Assembly (NCBI GenBank): GCA_034006265.1 | Contig: JAVETB010000012.1 | Location: 1 to 47,338, forward strand | From: Syntrophus sp034006265 | GTDB lineage: Bacteria; Desulfobacterota; Syntrophia; Syntrophales; Syntrophaceae | Length of the DNA stretch: 47,338 bases | Direction of reading: 5' to 3' | Shown: positions 23,240 through 31,687 of the stretch, piece after piece | Position numbering within the stretch: the stretch's first letter is position 1 | Layout: every line of letters begins with the position of its first letter | Notes under the pieces: generated by a model | Databases searched by the model: none | What the model saw: the letters and a program-made list of their open reading frames with translations, nothing else | Told to the model about the DNA's origin: nothing | Program-made: the position numbers and the translations under genes

Positions 23240-25042
23240 ATGAACGAAACCGAGTCGAAAGACAAAACGATTCAGGCTCTGCAACGCCAGGTTGAGGATA
23301 TGGCCATCCGGGTGAGGCATCTGGAGAATGACAATATATTGACGCAAGAAGAAAATGAAAGCGTCTTTTTGAAATATGTGGAGATGCTCAACGAATGGAG
23401 GAAAAAGAATTCCGAACTGGAAATCCTGAAAAAACACCTTGAGCAGAGAGTTCAGGAGCGCACGGTTCAACTTGAGAATTCCAACCGGGCGCTCTCCGAG
23501 GAGATTCGGAAGTACCAGATTGCGGAAGCGTCGAGGCGGGAAAGCGAGGAAAGATACCGGACTCTCTTTGAGAACAACCATACCGTCATCCTCTTGACCA
23601 ATCCCCAAACGGGTCTCATTGTCGATGCCAATCCCGCGGCCTGCCAATATTACAATTGCAGCCGGGAAATGATGAGGCGGATGAAGGTGACGGATATCGA
23701 TACGCTGACGGAGGTGCAGGAGTTTTTTGAAAGAAATCGGGAGAGTCAATTTACGAGCAATCACTTTTATTCGCAGCATCGTCTGGCCGATGGTCAGGTG
23801 CGGGATGTCGAAGTGTACGTCGGTCCGATCCATATCGATGAAAAGCCGCATCTGTGTTCCGTCATCCATGACATCACGGACCGCAAACGGATCGACGAGG
23901 AAATCACCAGGGTCCACAAACTTGAATCCGTCGGGATTCTTGCCGGAGGAATTGCTCACGACTTCAACAATCTTTTGGCCGTGATCATGGGGACCATCAC
24001 CCTGGTGAAAATGATCAGCAAAAAAGATGACCAGATTTTCAACGAATTGAGCCGCGCGGAGGCGGCCTGCATCCAGGCCCGGGAGCTGACTTCAAGGCTG
24101 ATTACATTTTCCGAGGGAGGAGGGCCGCTCAAGAGGATTCACCTGCTGGATCGTCTTCTCCAGGAATCGGCCAGCATTGCTCTGAGCGGTTCCAACATCC
24201 AATCTTCCTTTGAATTTCCAGAAAATCTGTGGCCCGCGCTGATCGATGAAGGACAGATGCAGCAGGTCGTCCTCCATCTGGTTAGAAATGCCCGTGAAGC
24301 CATGCCCGAAGGCGGAATTGTCACCATACGGGCGGAAAACATACGCATCATGAAAGGAGAAAACCCTGCGCTCAAGGAAGGCGCCTATGTGAAATGGTCG
24401 GTGGAGGACCACGGCAAGGGCATTCCGGAAGAGGACCGCTCCAGAATCTTTGATCCGTATTTTACGACGAAGTCCTTCGGAAATATCAAGGGAAAGGGCC
24501 TGGGACTGGCCATCTGTCATTCCATCATCAAAAAGCATGAAGGTCTGATCACCTATTCGACAGAAGTCGGCAGAGGGACCCGGTTTACCGTTTATATTCC
24601 GGCATCCCTTGAAGAAAAGGTTCTTTCCCAGAAAGATGTCGACCAAAAACCGGGCGGTGCCCAGGGGCGGATTCTGGTCATGGATGACGAGGAAACCGTT
24701 CGACAGGTCATGGGGCAGATTCTGAACCACCTTGGCTATGAAGTGGTTACTGCCAAAAATGGTGAGGAAGCCGTTGCCATGTACCGGGAAGCCAAGATGA
24801 CCGCTCGGCCCTACGATCTGGTCCTCCTCGATCTGACCGTTCGAGGAGGCATGGGCGGGAAACAGGCCATTCAGAAAATGCTGGAGTTTGATCCCGATGT
24901 TCGAGCCATTATTGCAACCGGCTATTCCAATGACCCTATTGTGCAATCCTTCAGGGACTACGGTTTCAAAGAGGCGATTACAAAACCCTTTACCCTGATG
25001 ACCTTGAAGTCTGCCGTCAGCGATGTCCTCTCCAGGGGGTAG
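23240..25042 (+). CDS. Hybrid sensor histidine kinase (coiled coil-PAS-HisKA-HATPase-REC)
   Basis: 600 residues with no membrane segment, so cytoplasmic. In order: a coiled coil (about 10-100), a PAS sensor (103-218), HisKA with phosphorylated His240 in GGIAHDFNNLLAV, a HATPase with N-box Asn350 and the G boxes DHGKGIPEEDR and GKGLGLAICHS, then a C-terminal receiver with Asp482-Asp483, phosphoacceptor Asp531 and Lys582. The HisKA type with HDFNN is common in deltaproteobacterial sensors. The built-in receiver means the output passes on by phosphorelay, or the receiver controls the kinase itself. No separate response regulator is adjacent; the HDOD partner just upstream is the likely associate. 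The input signal is unknown. Confidence 0.93.
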   Translation: MNETESKDKTIQALQRQVEDMAIRVRHLENDNILTQEENESVFLKYVEMLNEWRKKNSELEILKKHLEQRVQERTVQLENSNRALSEEIRKYQIAEASRRESEERYRTLFENNHTVILLTNPQTGLIVDANPAACQYYNCSREMMRRMKVTDIDTLTEVQEFFERNRESQFTSNHFYSQHRLADGQVRDVEVYVGPIHIDEKPHLCSVIHDITDRKRIDEEITRVHKLESVGILAGGIAHDFNNLLAVIMGTITLVKMISKKDDQIFNELSRAEAACIQARELTSRLITFSEGGGPLKRIHLLDRLLQESASIALSGSNIQSSFEFPENLWPALIDEGQMQQVVLHLVRNAREAMPEGGIVTIRAENIRIMKGENPALKEGAYVKWSVEDHGKGIPEEDRSRIFDPYFTTKSFGNIKGKGLGLAICHSIIKKHEGLITYSTEVGRGTRFTVYIPASLEEKVLSQKDVDQKPGGAQGRILVMDDEETVRQVMGQILNHLGYEVVTAKNGEEAVAMYREAKMTARPYDLVLLDLTVRGGMGGKQAIQKMLEFDPDVRAIIATGYSNDPIVQSFRDYGFKEAITKPFTLMTLKSAVSDVLSRG

Positions 25043-25072
25043 CACGAACAGCGTGTTCCGAATAAACCGCTG

Positions 25073-25852
25073 TTATCCCTGCGCTTCCGAAAGGGCGGAA
25101 AGCATCTGCTGATGGATTTTTCCGTTTGATGCCAGTACGTGGGGGGCTGTCAATGAAAAGTTCCGGCCCCGAAGATCCGTGACGATTCCCCCGGCCTCCT
25201 GGACCAGCAGCGAGGCGGCTGCGGTATCCCAGGGCATGAGCTTCAATTCCCAGAAGCCGTCGAACCGGCCGGCGGCGAGGTAAGCCATGTCAAGGGCGGC
25301 TGCCCCGGCGCGGCGGATCGCCTGGGCTTTCATGATCATCGAGTTGAAATAATTCAGATTGTTGTTTTCACTTTCCCTGACGTCATAGGGAAACCCTGTG
25401 GCGAGGAGGCTTCGGGAAAGGTCGGCGGTGTCTGACACCCAGATGCGTTGACCGTTGAGCCATGACCCCTTTCCCTTTTCGGCAACAAACATTTCATCCA
25501 TCATGGGATGATAGACAACCCCGACGATCAGATTTCCATCCTGCTCCAAGGCGATGGAGACGCAAAAGACAGGATAGTTGTGGGCATAATTGGTCGTTCC
25601 ATCCAGGGGGTCGATGATCCAGCGGTAGCTCGAGTCTCTTTCCCTTTCCGGGGACTCTTCCGTCAAAACGGAGTGGTCGGGGAATTGTCGCTGAATGAGA
25701 TCGAGAATCAGTGCTTCGGACATGCGGTCCGCTTCCGTGACGAGATTGACGACTCCTTTATAATCAATGGAATGCGGGGTGTTCAAATGGCTTTTAAGAA
25801 GCTCTCCGGCTTTTCGTGCCGCTGAAACAGCAAACTCGGTAAATGGATTCAT
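25073..25852 (-). CDS. suhB: Inositol-monophosphatase-family phosphatase (SuhB-like)
   Basis: 259 residues from ATG 25852; a longer frame upstream lacks family sequence. Metal-binding signatures are EES (Glu65-Glu66), DPLDGT (81-86) and WDTAAASLLVQEAGG (Asp209), giving the three-metal Mg site of the FIG superfamily. It hydrolyses inositol-1-phosphate or related sugar phosphates, and in many bacteria fructose-1,6-bisphosphate or NADP. It is convergent with the kinase gene, 30 bases apart. The physiological substrate cannot be fixed from sequence. Confidence 0.9.
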   Translation of the reverse strand: MNPFTEFAVSAARKAGELLKSHLNTPHSIDYKGVVNLVTEADRMSEALILDLIQRQFPDHSVLTEESPERERDSSYRWIIDPLDGTTNYAHNYPVFCVSIALEQDGNLIVGVVYHPMMDEMFVAEKGKGSWLNGQRIWVSDTADLSRSLLATGFPYDVRESENNNLNYFNSMIMKAQAIRRAGAAALDMAYLAAGRFDGFWELKLMPWDTAAASLLVQEAGGIVTDLRGRNFSLTAPHVLASNGKIHQQMLSALSEAQG

Positions 25853-26036
25853 TCCAGTAAAATCTCCTGTGTCGTTCCGGTTCCGTATCATCGTAACCCT
25901 TATCACACAAAAAAGACAAAAAACCAGGGTTAATGCCGGCGGATTTACGGGGGGCAACTTTGTATTGCGGAGCTCTTCATTTGATGTTATGCAGGATGAG
26001 TCCTGGATTCAGGGAAGGAAAAGAGGCGGATAGGCC

Positions 26037-26897
26037 ATGAATGCAAGTGCAGAGCAGGTTCATGAGGGACTGAAAACGTTCGTGTCGGATTTGAAAGCCG
26101 TCAGGGAAGCGAAGGGGCTTTCATTGAAGGACGTTCATGAAAAAACGAAAATAAGTGTTTCGGTCCTTGACGCACTGGAGAAGGGCGAGTTCCACCTTTT
26201 ACCGCCTGATGTCTATACACGGAACTTTGTCCGGAATTATGCCGATTTTCTTCAGGTGGACAGTCAGCCCTTCCTGGATTATTTCAAGCCTGAGAGCGAA
26301 CAGGCTCCTCCTCCCATCCTTCAGAAGGAATTTGCGGGAACCTTTCCTTCCGATCAACAGCGTCCCTGGAAACGTCTGGCCCTGATCGTCTCCATTCTTT
26401 TTTTTATCGGCGCCCTTGTCTGGCTCTTTGCTTCGTACACCAATGAATTTCGGATTTTACCGGATTCCGGTTCGGGAAAGCAGGAAGGAACGGCACCTCC
26501 CGAAGAGGCGCCCGCCGATACGGCGGCGGCTATCAAGGGCGTTGCGACACCCCCGGTCCCAGCGGAACCCCTGCCGGCCGCACCGGATGCCATTCAGCCT
26601 CAGGCTGCCCTGCCGGAACATGCACAGACGCCGCCCTTACCGGAGGCTGGTGAACATGCCTCCAATCCCTACACACTTATTATTGAAGCGAAGGAAAAGA
26701 CCTGGTTGCGGATCCGGACCGATGGCCAGGAGGCCACGGAAAGAACGCTGTCACCCGGAGATAGGTTGGACCTCAGCGCCAAGGATCGCTTTGCCCTGGA
26801 TATCGGCAATGCGGCGGGTGTCCGGGTATTGTTCCAGGATCGGCTGCTGGAAAATCTGGGGGGGCATGGACAGGTTGTCCACCTCAATCTCCCTTGA
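26037..26897 (+). CDS. RodZ-like transmembrane HTH protein
   Basis: 286 residues. The N-terminal Cro/C1-type helix-turn-helix (about 15-80, LKAVREAKGLSLKDVHEKTK) lies in the cytoplasm. A single membrane helix spans about 112-133, followed by a Pro/Ala-rich linker and a C-terminal periplasmic DUF4115 beta domain (about 205-286). This is the RodZ layout; RodZ links MreB to the cell-shape elongation machinery. Homologues in deltaproteobacteria often sit beside tatA or other envelope genes. MreB genes are not in the window, so the cell-shape role is by family only. Confidence 0.85.
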   Translation: MNASAEQVHEGLKTFVSDLKAVREAKGLSLKDVHEKTKISVSVLDALEKGEFHLLPPDVYTRNFVRNYADFLQVDSQPFLDYFKPESEQAPPPILQKEFAGTFPSDQQRPWKRLALIVSILFFIGALVWLFASYTNEFRILPDSGSGKQEGTAPPEEAPADTAAAIKGVATPPVPAEPLPAAPDAIQPQAALPEHAQTPPLPEAGEHASNPYTLIIEAKEKTWLRIRTDGQEATERTLSPGDRLDLSAKDRFALDIGNAAGVRVLFQDRLLENLGGHGQVVHLNLP

Positions 26898-26936
26898 GCG
26901 AAGCCGGCCGATCGGCCTGTCCACTTCATGATCTGT

Positions 26937-26965
26937 TTGACAACGATAAAATGTTATTTTATGCT
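26937..26965 (+). promoter_or_regulatory. Sigma-70-type promoter of tatA
   Basis: A perfect TTGACA (26937-26942) is followed by a 17-base spacer and TATGCT (26960-26965). It predicts a start near 26972 and a leader of about 73 bases to the tatA ATG. Confidence 0.62.
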
Positions 26966-27044
26966 GACAATCATGTTTCCTATGAAATGAAGCGAATTCG
27001 TTTTTCTGCAAAAGCGAATGTGCGCGTAAAGGAGAAAGAACTCT

Positions 27045-27230
27045 ATGTTTGGAATTGGCATGCCTGAATTGCTGGTTATTCTGGTGATCATCCTGATCAT
27101 TTTCGGCGCCGGCAAACTTCCGGAGATCGGAGGCGCAATCGGCAAGGGAATCCGGAACTTTAAGAAGGCAACAAACGAACCTGAAGAAATTGACGTTACC
27201 TCCCCTTCAAAGAAGATTGAGCCGAAATAA
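27045..27230 (+). CDS. tatA: Twin-arginine translocase subunit TatA
   Basis: 61 residues, the usual size for a minimal TatA. A short periplasmic N-terminus MFGIGMPELL is followed by one membrane helix (about 7-21), the hinge FGAGKLPEIG, an amphipathic helix GGAIGKGIRNFKKAT, and a charged tail. TatA oligomers form the pore that moves folded proteins, for example iron-sulphur and nickel enzymes, across the inner membrane. AAAGGAG lies upstream of the ATG. No tatB or tatC is adjacent, so the receptor genes must be elsewhere. It has its own promoter. Confidence 0.95.
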   Translation: MFGIGMPELLVILVIILIIFGAGKLPEIGGAIGKGIRNFKKATNEPEEIDVTSPSKKIEPK

Positions 27231-27469
27231 GACCACCTGTGGGATATCCCCTCCCGGCTGAAAAAAGGCCTTCTCCCGGCACGGAGTAATGGGGGAAGGG
27301 TTGCCGGGCCCAGCCTCAACGTTCCGCGATCGTCTTCTTCCCGTTTCAGATCAAAGCCGGCAGCAGGCGGTCAGAGTGCCGCCGCACAGGCGACAGAGGA
27401 ATCCGAAAGCCCGCCTCCTGAGGGTCGGCTCCACCGGTCGGCGCGTCCGGTGAAGAAAGCCGCTGCATG

Positions 27470-27889
27470 TCAGAAGGGAACATCGTCCTCCGGTAGAGCT
27501 GCGGTGTCGTTGAAGGGCGAATAATGCCCATCGGGTGCGCTTCTGCTTTCACCCCGATCAGCCCCTTTAGGACTGAGCATCTTCATATCCTGGGCAATGA
27601 TTTCCGTTGTATACCGCTTGACGCCGTCTTTCCCTTCCCAGGCGCGTGTGCGGATCCTCCCTTCGATATAGACAAGCAGTCCTTTAGCCAGGTAATTACC
27701 GCAGATTTCCGCCAGCTTGCCGAAGGTGACAATGTTGTGCCACTCAGTTTTCTGAACCTTTTCACCGCTTTTATCTTTCCACTGTTCATCTGTGGCCAGA
27801 CTGAAGCTCGTAACCATGGCGCCATCCGGCGTGTATCGAACTTCAGGATCCTTCCCCAGCCTGCCTACTAAGATTGCTTTATTGATCAT
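27470..27889 (-). CDS. ssb: Single-stranded DNA-binding protein
   Basis: 139 residues from ATG 27889. The N-terminal OB fold (about 1-110) starts MINKAILVGRLGKDPEVRYT. It contains WHNIVTFGKLAEICGNYLAKG and the VEGR-like segment YIEGRIRTR. The C-terminus ends DDVPF, the acidic tip that binds other replication and repair proteins. It is divergent from lysS. A homotetramer is expected. It could be one of several SSB paralogues. Confidence 0.95.
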   Translation of the reverse strand: MINKAILVGRLGKDPEVRYTPDGAMVTSFSLATDEQWKDKSGEKVQKTEWHNIVTFGKLAEICGNYLAKGLLVYIEGRIRTRAWEGKDGVKRYTTEIIAQDMKMLSPKGADRGESRSAPDGHYSPFNDTAALPEDDVPF

Positions 27890-28099
27890 GGAATATCCGT
27901 CATCCTCCCCTGTCGAAGTCAACTGCAGATGGCTTCTGCTATACACAAATACCTCCGAATTAGCAATCTCATTTGAGCCCTGCCGCTGTTACCGGCCGGT
28001 CAAGATCGGGAGATCTGTCCTGTGTTTTCAAAACCTTCTTGACTAACGGGGAAAAAAACGATAGTGAACTTCGCTTTATAACGGTGTTCTGGTGACGAT

Positions 28100-29590
28100 A
28101 TGGCAGATAGTGAACTTTTTAGGAAAAGGATTGAGAAAATTAACGCCCTGAAGGCCGAGGGGATTGATTTGTACCCGAATGATGTCCGAGTCGACGACAC
28201 AACGGCTTCGATTCAGGAGCGATTCGAGGATGCGGATAATGACGTTCTGGCGGGGCTTAATGAGCGGTTCACCTTGGCAGGCAGATTGATGGCCGTCCGG
28301 AATTTTGGGAAAGCGGCCTTTATCAATATTCAGGACCGTAAGGGAAAAATTCAGGCCTATCTCCACCGGAACGGAATCGGCGATGCGGCCTACGCCCTCT
28401 TCAAGCGGCTGGATGTGGGGGATATCGTTTTTGTTGGCGGAAGGCCCATTCGAACCAAAACGGGGGAGCTGACCATTGAAGTGGATGAATTGCGGCTGCT
28501 GTCCAAAGCCATTCGACCGCTGCCGGAGAAATGGCATGGTCTGACCGATGTTGAGGCCCGTTATCGGCAGCGGCACGTGGACCTGATCGTCAATCCGAAT
28601 GTGCGGGAGGTCTTTGTGACCCGGAGCCGGATCATCAATGTCATCCGCAGTTTCATGGACGAGCGGGATTTTCTGGAAGTGGAAACGCCCATGATGCAGC
28701 CCAAGGCGGGTGGCGCAACGGCGAGGCCTTTCAGGACCCACCACAACGCCTTGGGAATGGACCTGTATCTCCGGATCGCCCCTGAACTTTATTTGAAGCG
28801 GCTCATTACCGGGGGACTGGAGCGGGTTTATGAAATCAACCGGAATTTCCGCAACGAAGGGATCTCCAGTTTTCACAATCCAGAATTTACGATGATGGAA
28901 TTTTATCAGGCCTATGCGACCTATGAAGACCTGATGACCTTTACGGAGGAGCTGCTGACTTCCGTTGCGAAGCGCGTTCTTGGCAGCCTGAATTTCCAGT
29001 ATCAGGGAATGGAGATCGATCTGACTCCGCCCTGGACGCGGATTTCGGTGAAGGATTCCATCCTCCGTTACGGCGGAATAGACCCTGAAATCCTGGAGCA
29101 TCAAGGGAAGGCCTATGCCTATGCCCGCCAGCTGGGTTTGGAGGTCAAGGATACGGATGCCCTGGGCAAACTCATGACCGCCATCTTTGAAGAAATTGTG
29201 GAAAAGAAACTCGTTCAGCCCACGTTTGTGACCCTTTATCCCGTCGAGGTATCTCCTCTGTCCCGGCGCAATGCCGAGGATCCGGGCGTTACCGACCGCT
29301 TTGAACTGTACATTGCCGGCAAGGAGATCGCCAATGCCTTCTCCGAGCTGAATGATCCGGAAGATCAGCGGGGGCGTTTCCTCATGCAGGCCAAGGAACG
29401 GGAAGAGGGCAATGAGGAAACGCACGTCATGGATGAAGATTACGTCCAGGTTCTGGAATATGCCATGCCGCCGACGGCCGGCGAGGGAATCGGAATTGAC
29501 CGGCTTGTCATGCTTTTAACGGATTCGCCGTCCATACGGGATGTGATCCTCTTCCCCCACATGCGGAGGAAAGAGCCGGGAGTGGAATAA
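28100..29590 (+). CDS. lysS: Lysyl-tRNA synthetase, class II
   Basis: 496 residues, typical for bacterial LysRS. The N-terminal OB-fold anticodon-binding domain (about 50-150) precedes the class II catalytic core. Motif 1 lies near FLEVETPMMQP, motif 2 is FRNEGISSFHNPEFTMMEFY, and motif 3 is GEGIGIDRLVMLL. It charges tRNA-Lys with lysine in the cytoplasm. It is first in the long + strand block; the LolC/E gene starts about 60 bases later with no terminator between, so they may be cotranscribed. Confidence 0.97.
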   Translation: MADSELFRKRIEKINALKAEGIDLYPNDVRVDDTTASIQERFEDADNDVLAGLNERFTLAGRLMAVRNFGKAAFINIQDRKGKIQAYLHRNGIGDAAYALFKRLDVGDIVFVGGRPIRTKTGELTIEVDELRLLSKAIRPLPEKWHGLTDVEARYRQRHVDLIVNPNVREVFVTRSRIINVIRSFMDERDFLEVETPMMQPKAGGATARPFRTHHNALGMDLYLRIAPELYLKRLITGGLERVYEINRNFRNEGISSFHNPEFTMMEFYQAYATYEDLMTFTEELLTSVAKRVLGSLNFQYQGMEIDLTPPWTRISVKDSILRYGGIDPEILEHQGKAYAYARQLGLEVKDTDALGKLMTAIFEEIVEKKLVQPTFVTLYPVEVSPLSRRNAEDPGVTDRFELYIAGKEIANAFSELNDPEDQRGRFLMQAKEREEGNEETHVMDEDYVQVLEYAMPPTAGEGIGIDRLVMLLTDSPSIRDVILFPHMRRKEPGVE

Positions 29591-29653
29591 GATTCGGCTT
29601 TTCGTTTCCTGAACGGCAGATATTTCTTCAACCCGGTGCGGTTATTAAACAAA

Positions 29654-30928
29654 ATGCCCTATGAATTTTTCATCAATCTGCGCTATCTACGCGCAAAAAG
29701 GAAACAGGTTTTTGTTTCCATCATCACATTCATTTCCATAACGGGAATCTTTCTTGGTGTGGCGGCGCTGATTATCGTTCTGGCCGTGATGAACGGTTTT
29801 GAAACGGATCTGCGCAACAAGATTCTGGGGATTAATTCACACATCGTCCTGATGGAATATCAGGGGATGATGAAAAACTACCGTCAGGTCATGGGCGAGG
29901 TGAAAGAGGTGCCGGGGATTGTGGCCACCACCCCCTTTATCTACAGCCAGGCCATGCTTAAGAGTGAAGGCAGCGTCAGCGGCGCGGTTCTGAGGGGGCT
30001 CTCTTTGAAAGACGCCTTCGGAGTCCTTGATCTCGGGCGTATGAAGGCGGGAAGTATCCAGGCCCTTGCGGGAACGGAATCGCGCGACCGTGCCGCAGGG
30101 GAAGCGGATGCTCCGCCCGGCATTGTAATCGGCAAGGAGCTTGCTAAAAATCTAGGCCTGATCCTCCATGACCCTGTGTATATCATCACCCCCATGGGGG
30201 TCTCCACGCCGATGGGATTTGTCCCGCGGATGAAGAAATTCGTGGTCGTCGGCATTTTCGATTCGGGCTTTTACGAATATGATTCCACCCTGGCCTATGT
30301 GTCCCTGAAGGATTGCCAGGAGTTTCTGAACCTGGGGGATGCGGTTTCGGGTCTCGAGATCAAAGTGGACGACATCTATCGCGCCGACGCCATCGCCCGA
30401 ACCATCGAGAAAAAGCTGGGCTTCCCCTACTGGGCCAGGCACTGGATGGAAATGAACAAGAATCTTTTCTCGGCCCTCAAGCTTGAGAAGCGGGTTATGT
30501 TCATTATCCTCAGCCTGATCGTGCTGGTGGCCGCCTTCAACATCATCAGCACCCTGATCATGGTGGTCATGGAAAAGAACAAGGACATCGCAATCCTGAA
30601 ATCCATGGGTGCCACGTCAAGAAGCATCATGAAAATCTTCGTGTTTCAAGGGGTGACGATCGGAACGATTGGAACGGTTCTGGGAATGCTGGGGGGGTTG
30701 GCTCTGGCCCATAACCTGTCCGGGCTGTCCGTTTTTATCGAACGGCTCTTCGGATTCAAGCTTCTGCCGGGAGATGTCTACTATCTCAACCAGCTGCCTT
30801 CCCGGGTGGATTATACGGATGTCGCCGTCATTGTGGTTGGATCACTCATCATCTCGTTTCTTTCCACGCTCTATCCATCCTACCGGGCGGCACGGCTGGA
30901 TCCGGCGGAGGCCCTGCGAAATGAATAG
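29654..30928 (+). CDS. lolC: Lipoprotein-releasing ABC transporter permease LolC/E
   Basis: 424 residues from ATG 29654; GTG 29636 is an in-frame alternative six codons earlier, and neither has a clear ribosome site. MacB/LolC-type permease: one N-terminal helix near FVSIITFISITGIFLGVAALIIVL, a large periplasmic domain (about 45-265), and three C-terminal helices. EKNKDIAILKSMGATSRSIMKIF is the coupling segment that contacts LolD. It extracts lipoproteins from the inner membrane and hands them to LolA. A single LolC/E gene is present, so the transporter is probably a homodimer, as in many deltaproteobacteria. Confidence 0.9.
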   Translation: MPYEFFINLRYLRAKRKQVFVSIITFISITGIFLGVAALIIVLAVMNGFETDLRNKILGINSHIVLMEYQGMMKNYRQVMGEVKEVPGIVATTPFIYSQAMLKSEGSVSGAVLRGLSLKDAFGVLDLGRMKAGSIQALAGTESRDRAAGEADAPPGIVIGKELAKNLGLILHDPVYIITPMGVSTPMGFVPRMKKFVVVGIFDSGFYEYDSTLAYVSLKDCQEFLNLGDAVSGLEIKVDDIYRADAIARTIEKKLGFPYWARHWMEMNKNLFSALKLEKRVMFIILSLIVLVAAFNIISTLIMVVMEKNKDIAILKSMGATSRSIMKIFVFQGVTIGTIGTVLGMLGGLALAHNLSGLSVFIERLFGFKLLPGDVYYLNQLPSRVDYTDVAVIVVGSLIISFLSTLYPSYRAARLDPAEALRNE

Positions 30929-31006
30929 GGGGGACCAGAGGGGGATGCCGATCATGAGGGCAAACGCAGGAAGGGCGAGGGACTGCGGCGGAAAACGATT
31001 CCGGGG

Positions 31007-31687
31007 ATGGGCGTTGTGATCCAGGTTCATGATCTCAAGAAGACTTTTGTTAAAGACGGCAGCCGGATCGAGGTGCTTCGTGGAATCAATCTGAGAATTG
31101 ACGACGGGGATTCTCTGGCGATTCTCGGCGTTTCCGGCGCAGGCAAGACGACATTCGTCCACATCCTGGGGACGCTGGACAGGCCGACCTCCGGAACGGT
31201 GCTGTTTAACGGGCTGAATGTCTTTGACTGGCAGGAAAAAAAGCTGGCGTCCTTCAGAAACCGGAAGATCGGTTTCGTCTTTCAATTTCACAACCTGTTG
31301 CCTGAGTTCAACAGTCTTGAAAATACGATGATGCCGGCCCTGATCCACGGGATGTCGCGGCGCGACGCTCTTGCCAGGGCCGAAACGATATTGCATGATG
31401 TAGGCCTTGATGATAGGATGACGCACAAACCTTCGGAACTTTCCGGTGGCGAGCAGCAGAGGGTTGCCGTTGCCCGGGCGCTGATCATGGAGCCGGAAAT
31501 TCTTCTTGCTGATGAACCCACGGGGAATCTCGATACGGAAACCGGCCGAAAAATTGAAGATATTCTTCTGGAACTGAACCGGCAAAAGGGAATTACCCTG
31601 ATTGTGGTAACCCACAACCAGTCCTTGGCCGGCAGAATGTCGCGAAGCATTGGCTTGCGGGATGGGGAAATATATGCCTGTGCATAA
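31007..31687 (+). CDS. lolD: Lipoprotein-releasing ABC ATPase LolD
   Basis: 226 residues. Walker A GVSGAGKT (41-48), Q-loop FVFQFHNLLPEF, signature LSGGEQQRVAVARAL, Walker B ILLADEPTGNLD and the switch His in VVTHNQSLA. It starts at ATG 31007, 78 bases after the permease gene. It powers lipoprotein release together with LolC/E. Its last 14 bases overlap the bamA start, coupling Lol and Bam synthesis. It could also be classed as a MacB-type ATPase, but the context favours LolD. Confidence 0.92.
   Translation: MGVVIQVHDLKKTFVKDGSRIEVLRGINLRIDDGDSLAILGVSGAGKTTFVHILGTLDRPTSGTVLFNGLNVFDWQEKKLASFRNRKIGFVFQFHNLLPEFNSLENTMMPALIHGMSRRDALARAETILHDVGLDDRMTHKPSELSGGEQQRVAVARALIMEPEILLADEPTGNLDTETGRKIEDILLELNRQKGITLIVVTHNQSLAGRMSRSIGLRDGEIYACA

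Noticed and set aside
28076..29425. 449-codon frame antisense to lysS
   Set aside because: Lies wholly within the confident lysS coding region; long antisense frames are common in GC-rich genes.
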